A stretch of DNA of 64,000 bases from Brevundimonas sp. UBA4553. GTDB lineage: Bacteria > Pseudomonadota > Alphaproteobacteria > Caulobacterales > Caulobacteraceae. The notes beneath the pieces are model-generated. The model had not been told where the DNA came from and did no database searches. It saw only the letters and a program-made list of their open reading frames with translations. The position numbers were made by a program, and so were the translations under genes. The stretch covers positions 388,260 through 452,259 of the forward strand of contig NZ_DGLD01000002.1 of NCBI RefSeq assembly GCF_002387245.1, given 5' to 3'. This document shows, piece after piece, positions 18,063 through 26,701 of this stretch. Within the stretch, counting starts at the first letter, position 1. Every line of letters begins with the position of its first letter.

Positions 18063-19187
18063 TCATGCGGACAGGTGGTCGAGCGCGGCCAGAACCGCGT
18101 CGGTCATCTGGATGGTGGAGACGGGAGCGACGCCGGCCTCCGCGATATCGGGCGTTCGGACGCCCTGGGCCACGACGCGGCGCACGGCGCGTTCCAGCCG
18201 GTCAGCCAGGTCCGAGCGATTGAAGGAATGGCGCAGGCACAGGGCGAAGGACAGGATGGTCCCGATCGGATTGGCGACGCCCTGGCCCGCGATGTCGGGC
18301 GCAGAGCCGTGGATCGGCTCATAAAGGGCGCGGCTGCGGCCGGGGTTGTCGAGCCCTGACAGAGACGCCGAGGGCAAGAGGCCTAGCGACCCGGTCAGCG
18401 CCGCCGCCGCGTCCGACAGGATGTCGCCGAACAGGTTGTCGGTGACGATGACGTCGAACTGATCCGGCCGCCGCACCAACTGCATGGCGCAGTTGTCGGC
18501 GTACATGTGCGACACCTCCACGTCGGGATAGTCGGCCGCGACCTCGGTCGCCACGGTCCGCCACAGGGCGCCCGTTTCCATGACATTGGCCTTATCCACC
18601 GAGCAGACACGGCGCTGGCGGCTACGGGCCAGCTCAAAGGCCGTGCGGCAGACGCGGGCGATCTGGTCTTCCGTATAGGCCTGGGTGTCATAGGCGCGAC
18701 GCTGGCCGTCCGCATCAATCTCGTTGGCCCGCGGCAGGCTGAAATAGACGCCCGCCGTCGCCTCGCGCACGATCAGGATGTCGAGGCCGCGGATCAACTC
18801 GGGCTTCAACGCCGAGGCGTCCAGAAGGGCGTCGAAGCAGACGGCGGGGCGCAGGTTGGCGTAGAGGTCCAGCGCCTGCCGCAGCCTCAGGATGCCCATT
18901 TCGGGACGCTGGCCGCGCGGCAGGTGGTCCCAGCGGGGGCCGCCTACGGCCCCGAACAGGACGGCGTCCGACGCCAGGGCATGCTCCACCACGTCTTCCG
19001 CAATGGGAGCCCCGACGGCGTCGATGCTGGCGCCGCCCGCCAGCGCCTCGCGCGTTTCGATCCGTAGGTCGCCGTTCCGGACGAACCAGTCGGCGATGCG
19101 CAGGGTTTCGCGGATGATTTCAGGCCCGATGCCGTCGCCCGGCAGAACCAACAGCTTGAACGCGCGGTCAGATACAGCGGCCACCAT
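18063..19187 (-). CDS. LeuB-like NAD-dependent beta-decarboxylating dehydrogenase
   Basis: This 374-residue enzyme belongs to the isopropylmalate/isocitrate/D-malate dehydrogenase family, which oxidises a 2-hydroxy acid and decarboxylates the resulting 2-oxo acid. Key residues are seen: the three arginines (RLR and NLRP near 101-113, R141), Tyr148, Lys199 in SVDKANVM, and the metal aspartates Asp231, Asp255 and Asp259. The isopropylmalate-recognition segment reads PEMGIL, keeping the family Glu96 but with Ile99 where Leu is usual. The gene starts inside the end of the SDR gene (20-base overlap) with GGAGG just upstream. Its place in a catabolic operon argues for a substrate such as 3,3-dimethylmalate, though genuine LeuB cannot be excluded. 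Confidence 0.87.
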   Translation of the reverse strand: MVAAVSDRAFKLLVLPGDGIGPEIIRETLRIADWFVRNGDLRIETREALAGGASIDAVGAPIAEDVVEHALASDAVLFGAVGGPRWDHLPRGQRPEMGILRLRQALDLYANLRPAVCFDALLDASALKPELIRGLDILIVREATAGVYFSLPRANEIDADGQRRAYDTQAYTEDQIARVCRTAFELARSRQRRVCSVDKANVMETGALWRTVATEVAADYPDVEVSHMYADNCAMQLVRRPDQFDVIVTDNLFGDILSDAAAALTGSLGLLPSASLSGLDNPGRSRALYEPIHGSAPDIAGQGVANPIGTILSFALCLRHSFNRSDLADRLERAVRRVVAQGVRTPDIAEAGVAPVSTIQMTDAVLAALDHLSA

Positions 19188-19932
19188 CCACCTCCATGGC
19201 CACGCCGGTGATCATCGAGGCGTCGTCCGAACAGAGGAAGGCGGCGGCGGCGCCCATGTCCTCTGGGGTCGAGAACCGACCTATGGGGATTGAGGCCAGG
19301 AATTTGGCGCGCACCTCGGGGGTGTCCTCGCCCATGAAGGTCTTCAGCAGGGGCGTGTCGCCCGCCACCGGGTTCAGGGCGTTCACGCGGACCTGGAAGG
19401 GCGCCAGCTCGACCGCCATGGCCCGGGTCGCGGTGATGACCCAGCCCTTGGAGGCGTTGTACCAGGTCAGGTTGGGCCGGGGGCTGACCCCTCCGGTCGA
19501 GGCGATGTTCAGGATGGCGCCTGATCCCTGCGCCTTCATGCTGGGCACGAAGGCTTTCGACATCAGGTAGATGGAGCGCATGTTGACGGCGGTGATCCGC
19601 TCGAACATCTCGTCCGACAGCTCGTCCAGCGGCTGGGGCATGTGACCGACGCCGGCGTTGTTGACGACGATGTCGACCCCGTCCAGCAGGTGGGTGGCCG
19701 TCTCGGCCAGGGCGGCGACGTCGGCGGCGCTGGAGACGTCCACCGTCATGCCCAGCGCCTGATCGCCCAGGGCCGTCGCCAGAGCGCGCGCGGCCTCGCC
19801 GTTCAGGTCGGCGACGATGACGCGGGCGCCTTCCTCGGCGAAGCGGCGCGCGATGCCGGCGCCGAAGCCGGACGCTCCGCCTGTCACGATCGCCCGCTTG
19901 CCCTCCAGCCGCTTCGATCTGTTCCCCTCCAA
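19168..19932 (-). CDS. short-chain dehydrogenase/reductase
   Basis: This 254-residue classical SDR has the cofactor motif TGGASGFG, an acidic residue after beta-2 (ADLN) that indicates NAD preference, NNAGVG, and the catalytic Ser145, Tyr158 and Lys162 (YNASK). Such enzymes oxidise secondary or primary alcohols. The aldehyde dehydrogenase gene ends 18 bases upstream, so an alcohol-to-aldehyde-to-acid sequence is likely. In the pantothenate model it would oxidise pantoate to 4-dehydropantoate. Confidence 0.92.
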   Translation of the reverse strand: MEGNRSKRLEGKRAIVTGGASGFGAGIARRFAEEGARVIVADLNGEAARALATALGDQALGMTVDVSSAADVAALAETATHLLDGVDIVVNNAGVGHMPQPLDELSDEMFERITAVNMRSIYLMSKAFVPSMKAQGSGAILNIASTGGVSPRPNLTWYNASKGWVITATRAMAVELAPFQVRVNALNPVAGDTPLLKTFMGEDTPEVRAKFLASIPIGRFSTPEDMGAAAAFLCSDDASMITGVAMEVDGGRCI

Positions 19933-19950
19933 GTCGCCCGCTCCCTTGCG

Positions 19951-21435
19951 TTATCCGTGATGGGCCGCGACGGTCTTGAGCGTGGTGAAGGCGTAGAGCG
20001 CCTCGAACCCCTTCTCGCGACCGTGGCCCGACTTGCCGACGCCGCCGAAGGGCAGTTCGACCCCGCCCGCCGCGCCGTAGTTGTTGATGAAGACCTGTCC
20101 GGCGCGCAGCCGTTTCGCCAACCGCATCTGCCGTCCGCCGTCGGCGGTCCAGACTCCCGCGACCAGGCCGTAATCCGTGCCATTGGCGATGGCGACGGCG
20201 TCCGCCTCGGTGTCAAACGGGATGACGATGACGGCGGGACCGAAGATTTCTTCCTGGGCCAGGGGATGGTCTGGCGCGACACCGGCGAACAGGGTGGGAG
20301 CCACATAGGCGCCGCCCGGCGGCAGATCGCCCAGCGTCGCCTGCGCCGCGATCAGGCCGTCTGCGCGGCCCATCTGGATATAGCGCTCGACCATGGCCTG
20401 CTGCTTCTTCGAAACCAGCGGGCCGACGTCGAGGTCGTCCATCGCCGGGCCGACAGTCAGGGCGCGGAAGCGCTCGGCCATGCGGCGCACCACTTCGTCA
20501 TAGACGCCGCGCTGGACCAGGACGCGCGATCCGGCCGAACAGGTCTGGCCGGCGTTCTGGACGCCTGCGTTGACAAGGAAGGGCAGGGCCTTGTCCAGAT
20601 CGGCGTCGTCGAACACCAGTTGGGGCGACTTGCCGCCCAACTCCAGCGTCACCGGCACGGCGTTCAGCGCCGCCGCCTGCTGAATGGCCACGCCGACGCC
20701 GGTCGAGCCGGTGAAGGAGAGGTGGTTGACCCCTGGATGCGCCGCCAGCGCCGCACCCGCCTCGGCCCCCGTCCCGGTCACGACGTTGAGCGCACCGGCC
20801 GGCAGGCCGCAGTCGGCGGCCACATGGGCGAAGGCCAGCGCCGTCAGCGAGGCCTGTTCGGCGGGCTTCAGCACCACGGCGTTGCCGACGCACAGGGCCG
20901 CCACCACGGACCGGCCGATGATCTGCATCGGATAGTTCCAGGGGATGATATGCCCCGTCACGCCGTGCGGCTCGCGCAGGGTGTAGACGGTGTAGCCGTC
21001 CTGAAAGGGAATGGTTTCGCCGTGTAGCTTGTCCGCCGCGCCGGCGTAGAATTCCAGGTAGCGCGCCAGGGCGATCACATCGTTGCGCGCCTGTTTCAGC
21101 GGCTTGCCGACATCCAGCGCCTCCAGCTCCGCCAGAAGGTCGACGCGGGCTTCGACCTCGCGGCCGATGCGCGCCAGGATGCGTCCGCGTTCGACGGCCG
21201 TCTTGGCGCCCCACGCCCCGTCCAGCGCAGCCTGGGCCGCGCGCACCGCCGCGTCGATGTCCTCGATCCCGCCAGCCGCCAGCGCGCCTATCTGTTCGCC
21301 GGTCGAGGGGTTGTCGATGGCCAGAACGCCGCCGCCAGCCGGCGCGCGCCACTGGCCGCCGATGAAGACCTGATCGGTGGGAAAGGGCGCGACCATCAAG
21401 CTCTGCTCACCATCACTGCTCGCCGGAGCGACCAT
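19951..21435 (-). CDS. NAD(P)-dependent aldehyde dehydrogenase
   Basis: This 494-residue ALDH-superfamily enzyme is the first gene of the five-gene operon. The catalytic Cys299 (NAGQTCSAGSR), general base Glu265 (LELGGKS), Asn167 (PWNYPM) and the cofactor motif FTGSTGVG are intact. It oxidises an aldehyde to a carboxylate without CoA; the methylmalonate-semialdehyde dehydrogenase signature is absent. Two in-frame starts are possible, at 21435 and 21396; the protein repeats MVAP at both. It could oxidise aldopantoate or another hydroxy- or amino-aldehyde. Confidence 0.93.
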   Translation of the reverse strand: MVAPASSDGEQSLMVAPFPTDQVFIGGQWRAPAGGGVLAIDNPSTGEQIGALAAGGIEDIDAAVRAAQAALDGAWGAKTAVERGRILARIGREVEARVDLLAELEALDVGKPLKQARNDVIALARYLEFYAGAADKLHGETIPFQDGYTVYTLREPHGVTGHIIPWNYPMQIIGRSVVAALCVGNAVVLKPAEQASLTALAFAHVAADCGLPAGALNVVTGTGAEAGAALAAHPGVNHLSFTGSTGVGVAIQQAAALNAVPVTLELGGKSPQLVFDDADLDKALPFLVNAGVQNAGQTCSAGSRVLVQRGVYDEVVRRMAERFRALTVGPAMDDLDVGPLVSKKQQAMVERYIQMGRADGLIAAQATLGDLPPGGAYVAPTLFAGVAPDHPLAQEEIFGPAVIVIPFDTEADAVAIANGTDYGLVAGVWTADGGRQMRLAKRLRAGQVFINNYGAAGGVELPFGGVGKSGHGREKGFEALYAFTTLKTVAAHHG

Positions 21436-21533
21436 TCGCGGTCAGTGGGCATGATTATCGTTTATGCAACAAGCCCTTTATGGCGCGTGCCTAAGTCGCT
21501 GATTTGTCGTTGGTGATGATCAATATTCTGATC

Positions 21534-21561
21534 AAAAAGCCCGATCATGATCATGATCGGG
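21534..21561 (-). terminator. intrinsic terminator of tRNA-Ser
   Basis: A perfect 22-base palindrome (11-base arms built on repeats of GATCAT, flanked by CCC and GGG) occupies 21540-21561. On the reverse strand it is followed by CTTTTTG, so it fits termination of the tRNA-Ser transcript about 70 bases past its 3' end, insulating the aldehyde dehydrogenase operon. Confidence 0.7.
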
Positions 21562-21633
21562 GACTTGCGCGGCGTTCGGCCCTGAAGCGGGCGGCGGCAA
21601 GGTTGAATGTCTGGGGCGGGCCGGACAGGCCGG

Positions 21634-21723
<90 letters not shown>

Positions 21724-21818
21724 GCGGGGCCGATATTCGCTTGGTCGAGCGAGGGGCTTCTCTAGTCAAAGGCGCGGCGGGCCGCAAGCGATTCGAGTGA
21801 AGAAATTCGATAAAAGTT

Positions 21819-22781
21819 TCAGCGCTGTCCGGGCAGGGTCAGGCCAGGCGCGGGACCGCCCAGCGGATCAGCGCCGACGAAGCGGAAAAGCTCGGCTGGA
21901 CGGCCGCCGGTGTCGCTGGAAAACACGCCCGTCGCCTGCACCAGACCGGCGCGTTCGACGCCGCGACGGAAGTTCTGTTTGTGCAATGAAAGCCCCGCCA
22001 CAGCCTCGGCGGCGGACTGTAGAGCCGACAGGGTGAAGGTGTCTGGCGTCAGGTCGAACAGGACTGGGCGGTACTTGAGCTTGGAGCGCAGGCGGCCGAG
22101 GGCCGTGGCGACGATGCGGCGGTGATCCGAAGCCATCGGCAGGCCGGTCTTGTCGCCGGTGGGCGATGGAGCGGGCCGGTCGTGGTCACGCGCGGACTCG
22201 GCGACCAGACCGGCTTCGTAGAGCAACTCATAGCGCTCAAGCACTCGCTCCTCGTTCCAGCGACGCTCGGGCGTCAGGGCGAACAGGGTTTCGACGCGGC
22301 CGAGGCGGCGGGCGTCGCCGTCGGCCCAGGCGCGCAAGGCGGGTTCAAGCGTCGCCATCGCGGCGGGCGGGCCGCTGCGCCAGTCCTCCCACGGGAAGAT
22401 GTCGAAGACGGGGGTCCAGGCGGCGTCCCGGCCGGGAGCCTCAGGGGCGTCAGCGGTCAGGGCCAGGTAGCCGACCGAAACCTCGCGCGCGCGATCCGGG
22501 CCGGGCGTGGCGCGGGGCGAGGCGCGGCCCGCGTCGCCAAAGGTGTAGAGCTGCTCGACAAAGCCGAGGGGAAAGCCGGTCTGGGCCGTGACGAAGGCGC
22601 GCAGGGCTAGCTCGAATGTGCGGTCGCGGGCCGGGTCGAACGGGCCGAAGGGCAGGGCCGGCGCGCCGTCGGCGGCGTGGGTGGTCAGGACGACGGCCTG
22701 GCCCTCGCGCAGGGCGATGACCACCGCGGACAGGCCGATCCGTACGCCCTGCTCGTAACCCTGCCCCCCCGCTTGCGTCAT
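21819..22781 (-). CDS. Nudix-domain transcriptional regulator, NadQ-like
   Basis: This 320-residue protein has an N-terminal Nudix-like fold without a clear catalytic Nudix box and a C-terminal winged-helix part (about residues 220-300, with KLKYRPVLFDLTPDTFTLSALQ and NFRRGVERAGLV). This matches the alphaproteobacterial NAD-biosynthesis regulators (NadQ, and NrtR in other groups), in which the degenerate Nudix domain senses a nicotinamide metabolite. The HD-hydrolase gene lies eight bases upstream in the same direction. I see no NAD-biosynthesis gene within the window, so the assignment rests on architecture. Confidence 0.65.
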   Translation of the reverse strand: MTQAGGQGYEQGVRIGLSAVVIALREGQAVVLTTHAADGAPALPFGPFDPARDRTFELALRAFVTAQTGFPLGFVEQLYTFGDAGRASPRATPGPDRAREVSVGYLALTADAPEAPGRDAAWTPVFDIFPWEDWRSGPPAAMATLEPALRAWADGDARRLGRVETLFALTPERRWNEERVLERYELLYEAGLVAESARDHDRPAPSPTGDKTGLPMASDHRRIVATALGRLRSKLKYRPVLFDLTPDTFTLSALQSAAEAVAGLSLHKQNFRRGVERAGLVQATGVFSSDTGGRPAELFRFVGADPLGGPAPGLTLPGQR

Positions 22782-22789
22782 GCCGTCCC

Positions 22790-23497
22790 TTATTCCGTGT
22801 GCCAGGCGTCGGCGCCGGGCAGGATGCCGACAGCTTCGGCCAGAACGCGGTAGCGGTCCAGATAGCGTTGCTGCGCCACTGAGGCGGGCAGGGGGTCGAT
22901 GGTCAGGTCGTAGCCCGCGGGCGGGGCGCCGAAAATCTGAAGCGACTCGCGACGGTTGAAGCCCGCCAGTTGCGTCGCTTCATAGAAGGCGCAGGCCCGG
23001 TCGGCCTTCTTGATCAGGGTCTTGATCGTCTGCGGCGTCTTGGGCGGCAACTGGAAGCGGACATGGATGGCTGCTTCCAGGCGCGCTTCAAAGTCCTTGT
23101 AACCGGCGCCCAGCGCCGACTTGAAGGGCGAGATCATGTCGCCGATGACGTATTCCGAGGCGTCGTGCAACAGGGCGGCCAGGCGCCATTTCGGCTCCAG
23201 GCCCGGCCGGATGTGGGCGGCGATCTCTTCGACCACCAGCGAGTGCTGGGCGACGGAAAAGGCGTGCTCGCCGATGGTCTGACCGTTCCAGCGCGCGACC
23301 CGGGCCAGGCCGTGGGCGATGTCCTCGATCTCGATGTCGAACGGGGACGGATCGAGCAGGTCCAGACGACGACCGGACAGCATCCGCTGCCAGGCGCGCG
23401 GGGGTTTGGGCGTCTTGGGTTTGGGCTTGGGCGCCAGGTCTTCGTAGTCTTCGGGCAAGTTCGGCATCCTGCGCATGGGGCAGGTGAGGTGACGCAT
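22790..23497 (-). CDS. HD-domain phosphohydrolase
   Basis: This protein of up to 235 residues has an HD metal site: RWNGQTIGEHAFSVAQHS, ALLHDASEYVIGD and a later Asp. The spacing resembles the YfbR-type 5'-nucleotidase group. The N-terminal 40 residues are Pro/Lys-rich and low in complexity. Three in-frame ATGs are possible (23497, 23473, 23464); none has a strong ribosome site. It is probably co-transcribed with the downstream Nudix regulator. Confidence 0.82.
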   Translation of the reverse strand: MRHLTCPMRRMPNLPEDYEDLAPKPKPKTPKPPRAWQRMLSGRRLDLLDPSPFDIEIEDIAHGLARVARWNGQTIGEHAFSVAQHSLVVEEIAAHIRPGLEPKWRLAALLHDASEYVIGDMISPFKSALGAGYKDFEARLEAAIHVRFQLPPKTPQTIKTLIKKADRACAFYEATQLAGFNRRESLQIFGAPPAGYDLTIDPLPASVAQQRYLDRYRVLAEAVGILPGADAWHTE

Positions 23498-23539
23498 CCC
23501 GAACGCCCGATCAAGGGCAAGCGTTGCGATTCGTGGGGG

Positions 23540-24442
23540 TTAATCCCCGACGTTCAGCGTCACCAGCGCCTTGGCGGCGTCCATGACCCGGTTTTCATTG
23601 CGGTCCTTGGTGCGGACCGTGGCCACGACAATGGGGCCGCCGACCGGGCCGCGCGCCTCATAGCCGACCATTCGCCAGCCCGTTTCGGCGTCGGCGCCGT
23701 TGGTGGTCATGAGGAAGGTGGCACGCACCGACTGGCCGGGGGCGCTGGTGCGAATACGGGCGGCGCCGTCGTGGGCGTCGATGCTGACGGCTTCGTCGTT
23801 GGAGCGGACGTTGACCTGGCTCGACTTGTCGTCGGCGCGGATGGTCAGGCCGCCGATCCGAATATTCGCCCGGTCGCCGTCGGCGTCGATCCTCATGCCC
23901 GGCAGGCGAACCGTGGCCTTTTCGTCCTGGGTCTCGATATGCACGCCCGGGGCCGTGACCTGGGCGGTGGAGCCAAGGCCGCCGTGCGCCTCGGCGCGAG
24001 CGGCGTCAGCTTCTGCGCGGGCGACTTCGGCGTCGGCGCGCGCGGCGTCAGCGTCGGCTCGCGCCGCCTCCGCCTGATTGCGAGCCTCAGCGGCGCGAAC
24101 CTCGGCCAGGGCCTGCGGCAGGTCGCCGGCCAGCCGATCCTCGAAGGCTTTCAGCGCTTCCTGACTGGAGCGGCCGTTCAGGGGGACGAGATGCAGCATC
24201 ACCTCGGCGCCGCGCGGACCGCTGTAGGTGCAGGTGGCGCCGTCCGCCTGGGCGGATCCCTTGCGGGTCAGCACGCCCTGGGTCTGGGGGCATTGCAGGG
24301 TGTCGACGACCTTGAGCACGCCCTTGCCGTCGTTGTCCGACGATGAGGTGGTGATGCGCACCTTGCTGCTGCTCCCGCCATTGTCGTCGCAGGCGGCGGT
24401 CAGCAGAGCCAGAGCGCAGACGGGCCAGAGGAGGTGATGCAT
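23540..24442 (-). CDS. putative lipoprotein with Ala-rich coiled segment
   Basis: This 300-residue protein has a lipoprotein signal peptide with lipobox LTAAC (Cys18). A heptad-like stretch of repeated ARADA/ARAEA units (about residues 112-153) should form a charged helix or coiled coil. The C-terminal half is beta-rich, with alternating hydrophobic strands (HIETQDEKATVRLPGMRI, NIRIGGLTIRADD). I recognise no family. It is probably anchored in an envelope membrane, perhaps spanning to the wall. It sits alone between the HD and MoxR genes. Confidence 0.75.
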   Translation of the reverse strand: MHHLLWPVCALALLTAACDDNGGSSSKVRITTSSSDNDGKGVLKVVDTLQCPQTQGVLTRKGSAQADGATCTYSGPRGAEVMLHLVPLNGRSSQEALKAFEDRLAGDLPQALAEVRAAEARNQAEAARADADAARADAEVARAEADAARAEAHGGLGSTAQVTAPGVHIETQDEKATVRLPGMRIDADGDRANIRIGGLTIRADDKSSQVNVRSNDEAVSIDAHDGAARIRTSAPGQSVRATFLMTTNGADAETGWRMVGYEARGPVGGPIVVATVRTKDRNENRVMDAAKALVTLNVGD

Positions 24443-24524
24443 GGTCGGCTCCTGTTCGAGACCCGATTGTGCGCGCAGAACGCGGCTAATCCAGTGAAAT
24501 CGCGGTAATGGCGGGCGACGGAAG

Positions 24525-25385
24525 TCAGCTTCCGGGCCGACCGCCCTCGCGACGGTTCAGAAAGGCCAGCCGCTCGAACAGGTGCACGTCCTGCTCGTTC
24601 TTCAACAGGGCGCCGTGCAGCGGCGGGATGAGCTTGCCCGGCGTCTTCTCGCGCAAGGTCTCGGGCGAGACATCATCGACCAGCAGCAGTTTCAGCCAGT
24701 CGAGAAGCTCCGACGTCGAAGGTTTTTTCTTCAGGCCCGGCGTATCGCGGATTTCGTAGAAGGTCCGCAGGGCCTCGGCGACCAGGCGCGGCTTGATGCC
24801 GGGGAAGTGGACCTCGACGATATCCTGCATGGTCTCGGCGTCGGGAAAGCGGATGTAGTGGAAGAAGCAGCGGCGTAGGAAGGCGTCCGGCAATTCCTTC
24901 TCGTTGTTCGAGGTGATGACGACGACGGGGCGGACTTCGGCGCGGATCGTCTCATCCGTTTCCTGAACGTAGAACTCCATGCGGTCGAGTTCCTGCAGCA
25001 GGTCGTTCGGAAACTCGATGTCGGCCTTGTCGATCTCGTCGATCAGCAGGACGGGGCGAACCGGGGCGGTGAAGGCCTCCCACAGCTTGCCCTTTTTCAG
25101 GTAGTTGCGGACGTCATGGACCCGCTCCTCACCCAGTTGGCTATCGCGCAGACGGCTGACGGCGTCGTACTCATAGAGGCCGTTGTGAGCCTTGGTCGTG
25201 GACTTGACGTGCCAGGTGATGAGCGGCGCGTTCAGCGCCCGCGCCAGTTCATAGGCCAAGACCGTCTTACCCGTGCCGGGTTCGCCCTTGATCAGCAGGG
25301 GGCGCTCCAGCGCCACCGCAGCGTTGACGGCGACCTTGAGATCATCCGTGGCGATATAGTCGGACGTGCCTTCGAACCGGCTCAT
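24525..25385 (-). CDS. MoxR-family AAA+ ATPase
   Basis: This 286-residue ATPase has Walker A GEPGTGKT, Walker B LLIDEIDKA and sensor VVITSNNEKELPDAFLRRC, all typical of MoxR proteins. These act as chaperones that remodel or insert cofactors into partner proteins, often one with a von Willebrand A domain. No such partner gene is adjacent here, which is a common arrangement in Caulobacterales. Confidence 0.93.
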   Translation of the reverse strand: MSRFEGTSDYIATDDLKVAVNAAVALERPLLIKGEPGTGKTVLAYELARALNAPLITWHVKSTTKAHNGLYEYDAVSRLRDSQLGEERVHDVRNYLKKGKLWEAFTAPVRPVLLIDEIDKADIEFPNDLLQELDRMEFYVQETDETIRAEVRPVVVITSNNEKELPDAFLRRCFFHYIRFPDAETMQDIVEVHFPGIKPRLVAEALRTFYEIRDTPGLKKKPSTSELLDWLKLLLVDDVSPETLREKTPGKLIPPLHGALLKNEQDVHLFERLAFLNRREGGRPGS

Positions 25386-25458
25386 GAAGGACCTGCTCCA
25401 ATCCAGGGGAGAGGAGCAGGTAGCTTATCGAGACGCGCCTGAACAGACTGCGCGCAGG

Positions 25459-25665
25459 TCAGGTGATGCGCTTGGCGGAGACGGGGTCGCTGGCCGGGAA
25501 GGTTTCCTCGACGCCTTCGTCGATCAGGGCTTCCTGACGGTTTTCGGCCGTCTTCTCCTTGTCCTTCAACTGATCCGGCTTGCCGTCCTCACGCTCGGCC
25601 CGCTTGGCCGGGGGCGTGTTGGAGTCGCAGTCTTCCTGAATCTTGGTGGGGCGATGGTCGGTCAT
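25459..25665 (-). CDS. small conserved hydrophilic protein
   Basis: This 68-residue, highly charged protein ends in VEETFPASDPVSAKRIT. I recall similar TFPASDP tails in small alphaproteobacterial proteins of unknown function. Its start overlaps the stop of the acidic-protein gene by four bases (ATGA), which supports real translation of both. No transmembrane segment or enzyme motif. Confidence 0.75.
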   Translation of the reverse strand: MTDHRPTKIQEDCDSNTPPAKRAEREDGKPDQLKDKEKTAENRQEALIDEGVEETFPASDPVSAKRIT

Positions 25666-26096
25666 GCGGTCTCCTTGCTGTCGGGCCCATAGCCCAGGTC
25701 CTCAATGTCGTCGTCGGACAGGCGTTTGGCTTCCCAATGGGCGGCGCTTGACTGGGCCCCGCGCTGGTTGCGCATCAGGCCGGCGTAGACGAGTTCTATT
25801 TCCTCGGGACTGGCGCCTACCTCGCCTCCGGCGTCGGACTCGCTCAGGCGAACTGAATCTAGGCCAAGCAGGGCGTCCGCTTCGGCTTCGACGCCATCCA
25901 GGGCCAGGTCGCGATCCAGGTCGAGGTCGTCTTCGTCGAAGGCCTCCGCATCGGCGTCGCCATCGGCCTGGGTGACGTCCAGCACGTCGTCGACCTCGTC
26001 CAGCGACAGATCGCCGTCGCCTTCGTCGTCGATATGGGTCTCGTCATAGACTTCGGCTTGATCCTGAGGATCGAAATCGCTTTCCGGCCTGCTCAT
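25662..26096 (-). CDS. very acidic protein of unknown function
   Basis: This 144-residue protein is dominated by Asp and Glu in its first two thirds, with repeated DxDxD-like runs, and has a more ordered C-terminus (ASPEEIELVYAGLMRNQRGA). It is cytoplasmic by composition. It is translationally coupled to the small protein gene downstream. Function unknown; a metal- or basic-protein-binding role is only a guess. Confidence 0.72.
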   Translation of the reverse strand: MSRPESDFDPQDQAEVYDETHIDDEGDGDLSLDEVDDVLDVTQADGDADAEAFDEDDLDLDRDLALDGVEAEADALLGLDSVRLSESDAGGEVGASPEEIELVYAGLMRNQRGAQSSAAHWEAKRLSDDDIEDLGYGPDSKETA

Positions 26097-26275
26097 CTGC
26101 CTCTCCTTGCTGAGGAGGTAACGGCGACGGCTGGCGCGGCGTTCCGTGCGGTCGCCGTGTTGTGGAGGCCTCTACGTGTTTTCCAGGACAGGCGGGAAGA
26201 GATGGTTAACCACGCCGGTTTACGGTTCTTCAGCCGTGAACCGTTCAGGTTGCCGGTGCGCCACGGAGATGCCCT

Positions 26276-26701
26276 TTGCCGCTGAAACTATCGCTCAAGC
26301 CTGGCGAGAAATTCGTCCTGAACGGCGCTGTCGTCCAGAATGGCGATCGACGCGGCGTGCTGGTGCTGCAGAACAAGGCCAGCGTCCTGCGTGAAAAGGA
26401 CATCATGCAGCCCGAAGACGTCACCACGCCGGCGCGCCGCATCTACTTCCCCGTCATGATGATGTATCTGGACGAGACGGAAGCGCCTAAATTCTATGAC
26501 GAATTTGCGTTGCGGCTGACCGAGTTCATGGGGGCGATCCGCAATCCGGATATCCTGTCGGAATGCGTGTCCTGCTCCAAGCATGTGCTGGCGAGACAAT
26601 ACTATAAGGCCCTGATGGGCGCCCGTAAGATCGTGGATTACGAAGACCAAAGGCTCGGCAATGTCGCTTCAAGCGTACAAGACGGCGGCGACGCGGGCTG
26701 A
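26276..26701 (+). CDS. flbT: FlbT, post-transcriptional regulator of flagellin
   Basis: This 141-residue protein is recognisable as FlbT throughout (MPLKLSLKPGEKFVLNGAVV, VLQNKASVLREKDIM, IRNPDILSECV). In Caulobacter FlbT binds flagellin mRNA and represses its translation until the hook is assembled. The conserved N-terminus begins at TTG 26276, with GGAG seven bases upstream. The only nearby ATG (26269) is out of frame, so a TTG start is nearly forced. flaF overlaps its last 41 bases. Confidence 0.95.
   Translation: MPLKLSLKPGEKFVLNGAVVQNGDRRGVLVLQNKASVLREKDIMQPEDVTTPARRIYFPVMMMYLDETEAPKFYDEFALRLTEFMGAIRNPDILSECVSCSKHVLARQYYKALMGARKIVDYEDQRLGNVASSVQDGGDAG

Noticed and set aside
18063..19187. 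Simple annotation as leuB of leucine biosynthesis
   Set aside because: Not excluded by sequence alone, but there is no leuA, leuC or leuD nearby and the operon partners are catabolic, so I kept the broader family name.
26200..26235. CtrA-like site upstream of flbT (TTAA...TTTAC)
   Set aside because: The spacing between half-sites is nine rather than seven bases and the second half-site is imperfect.
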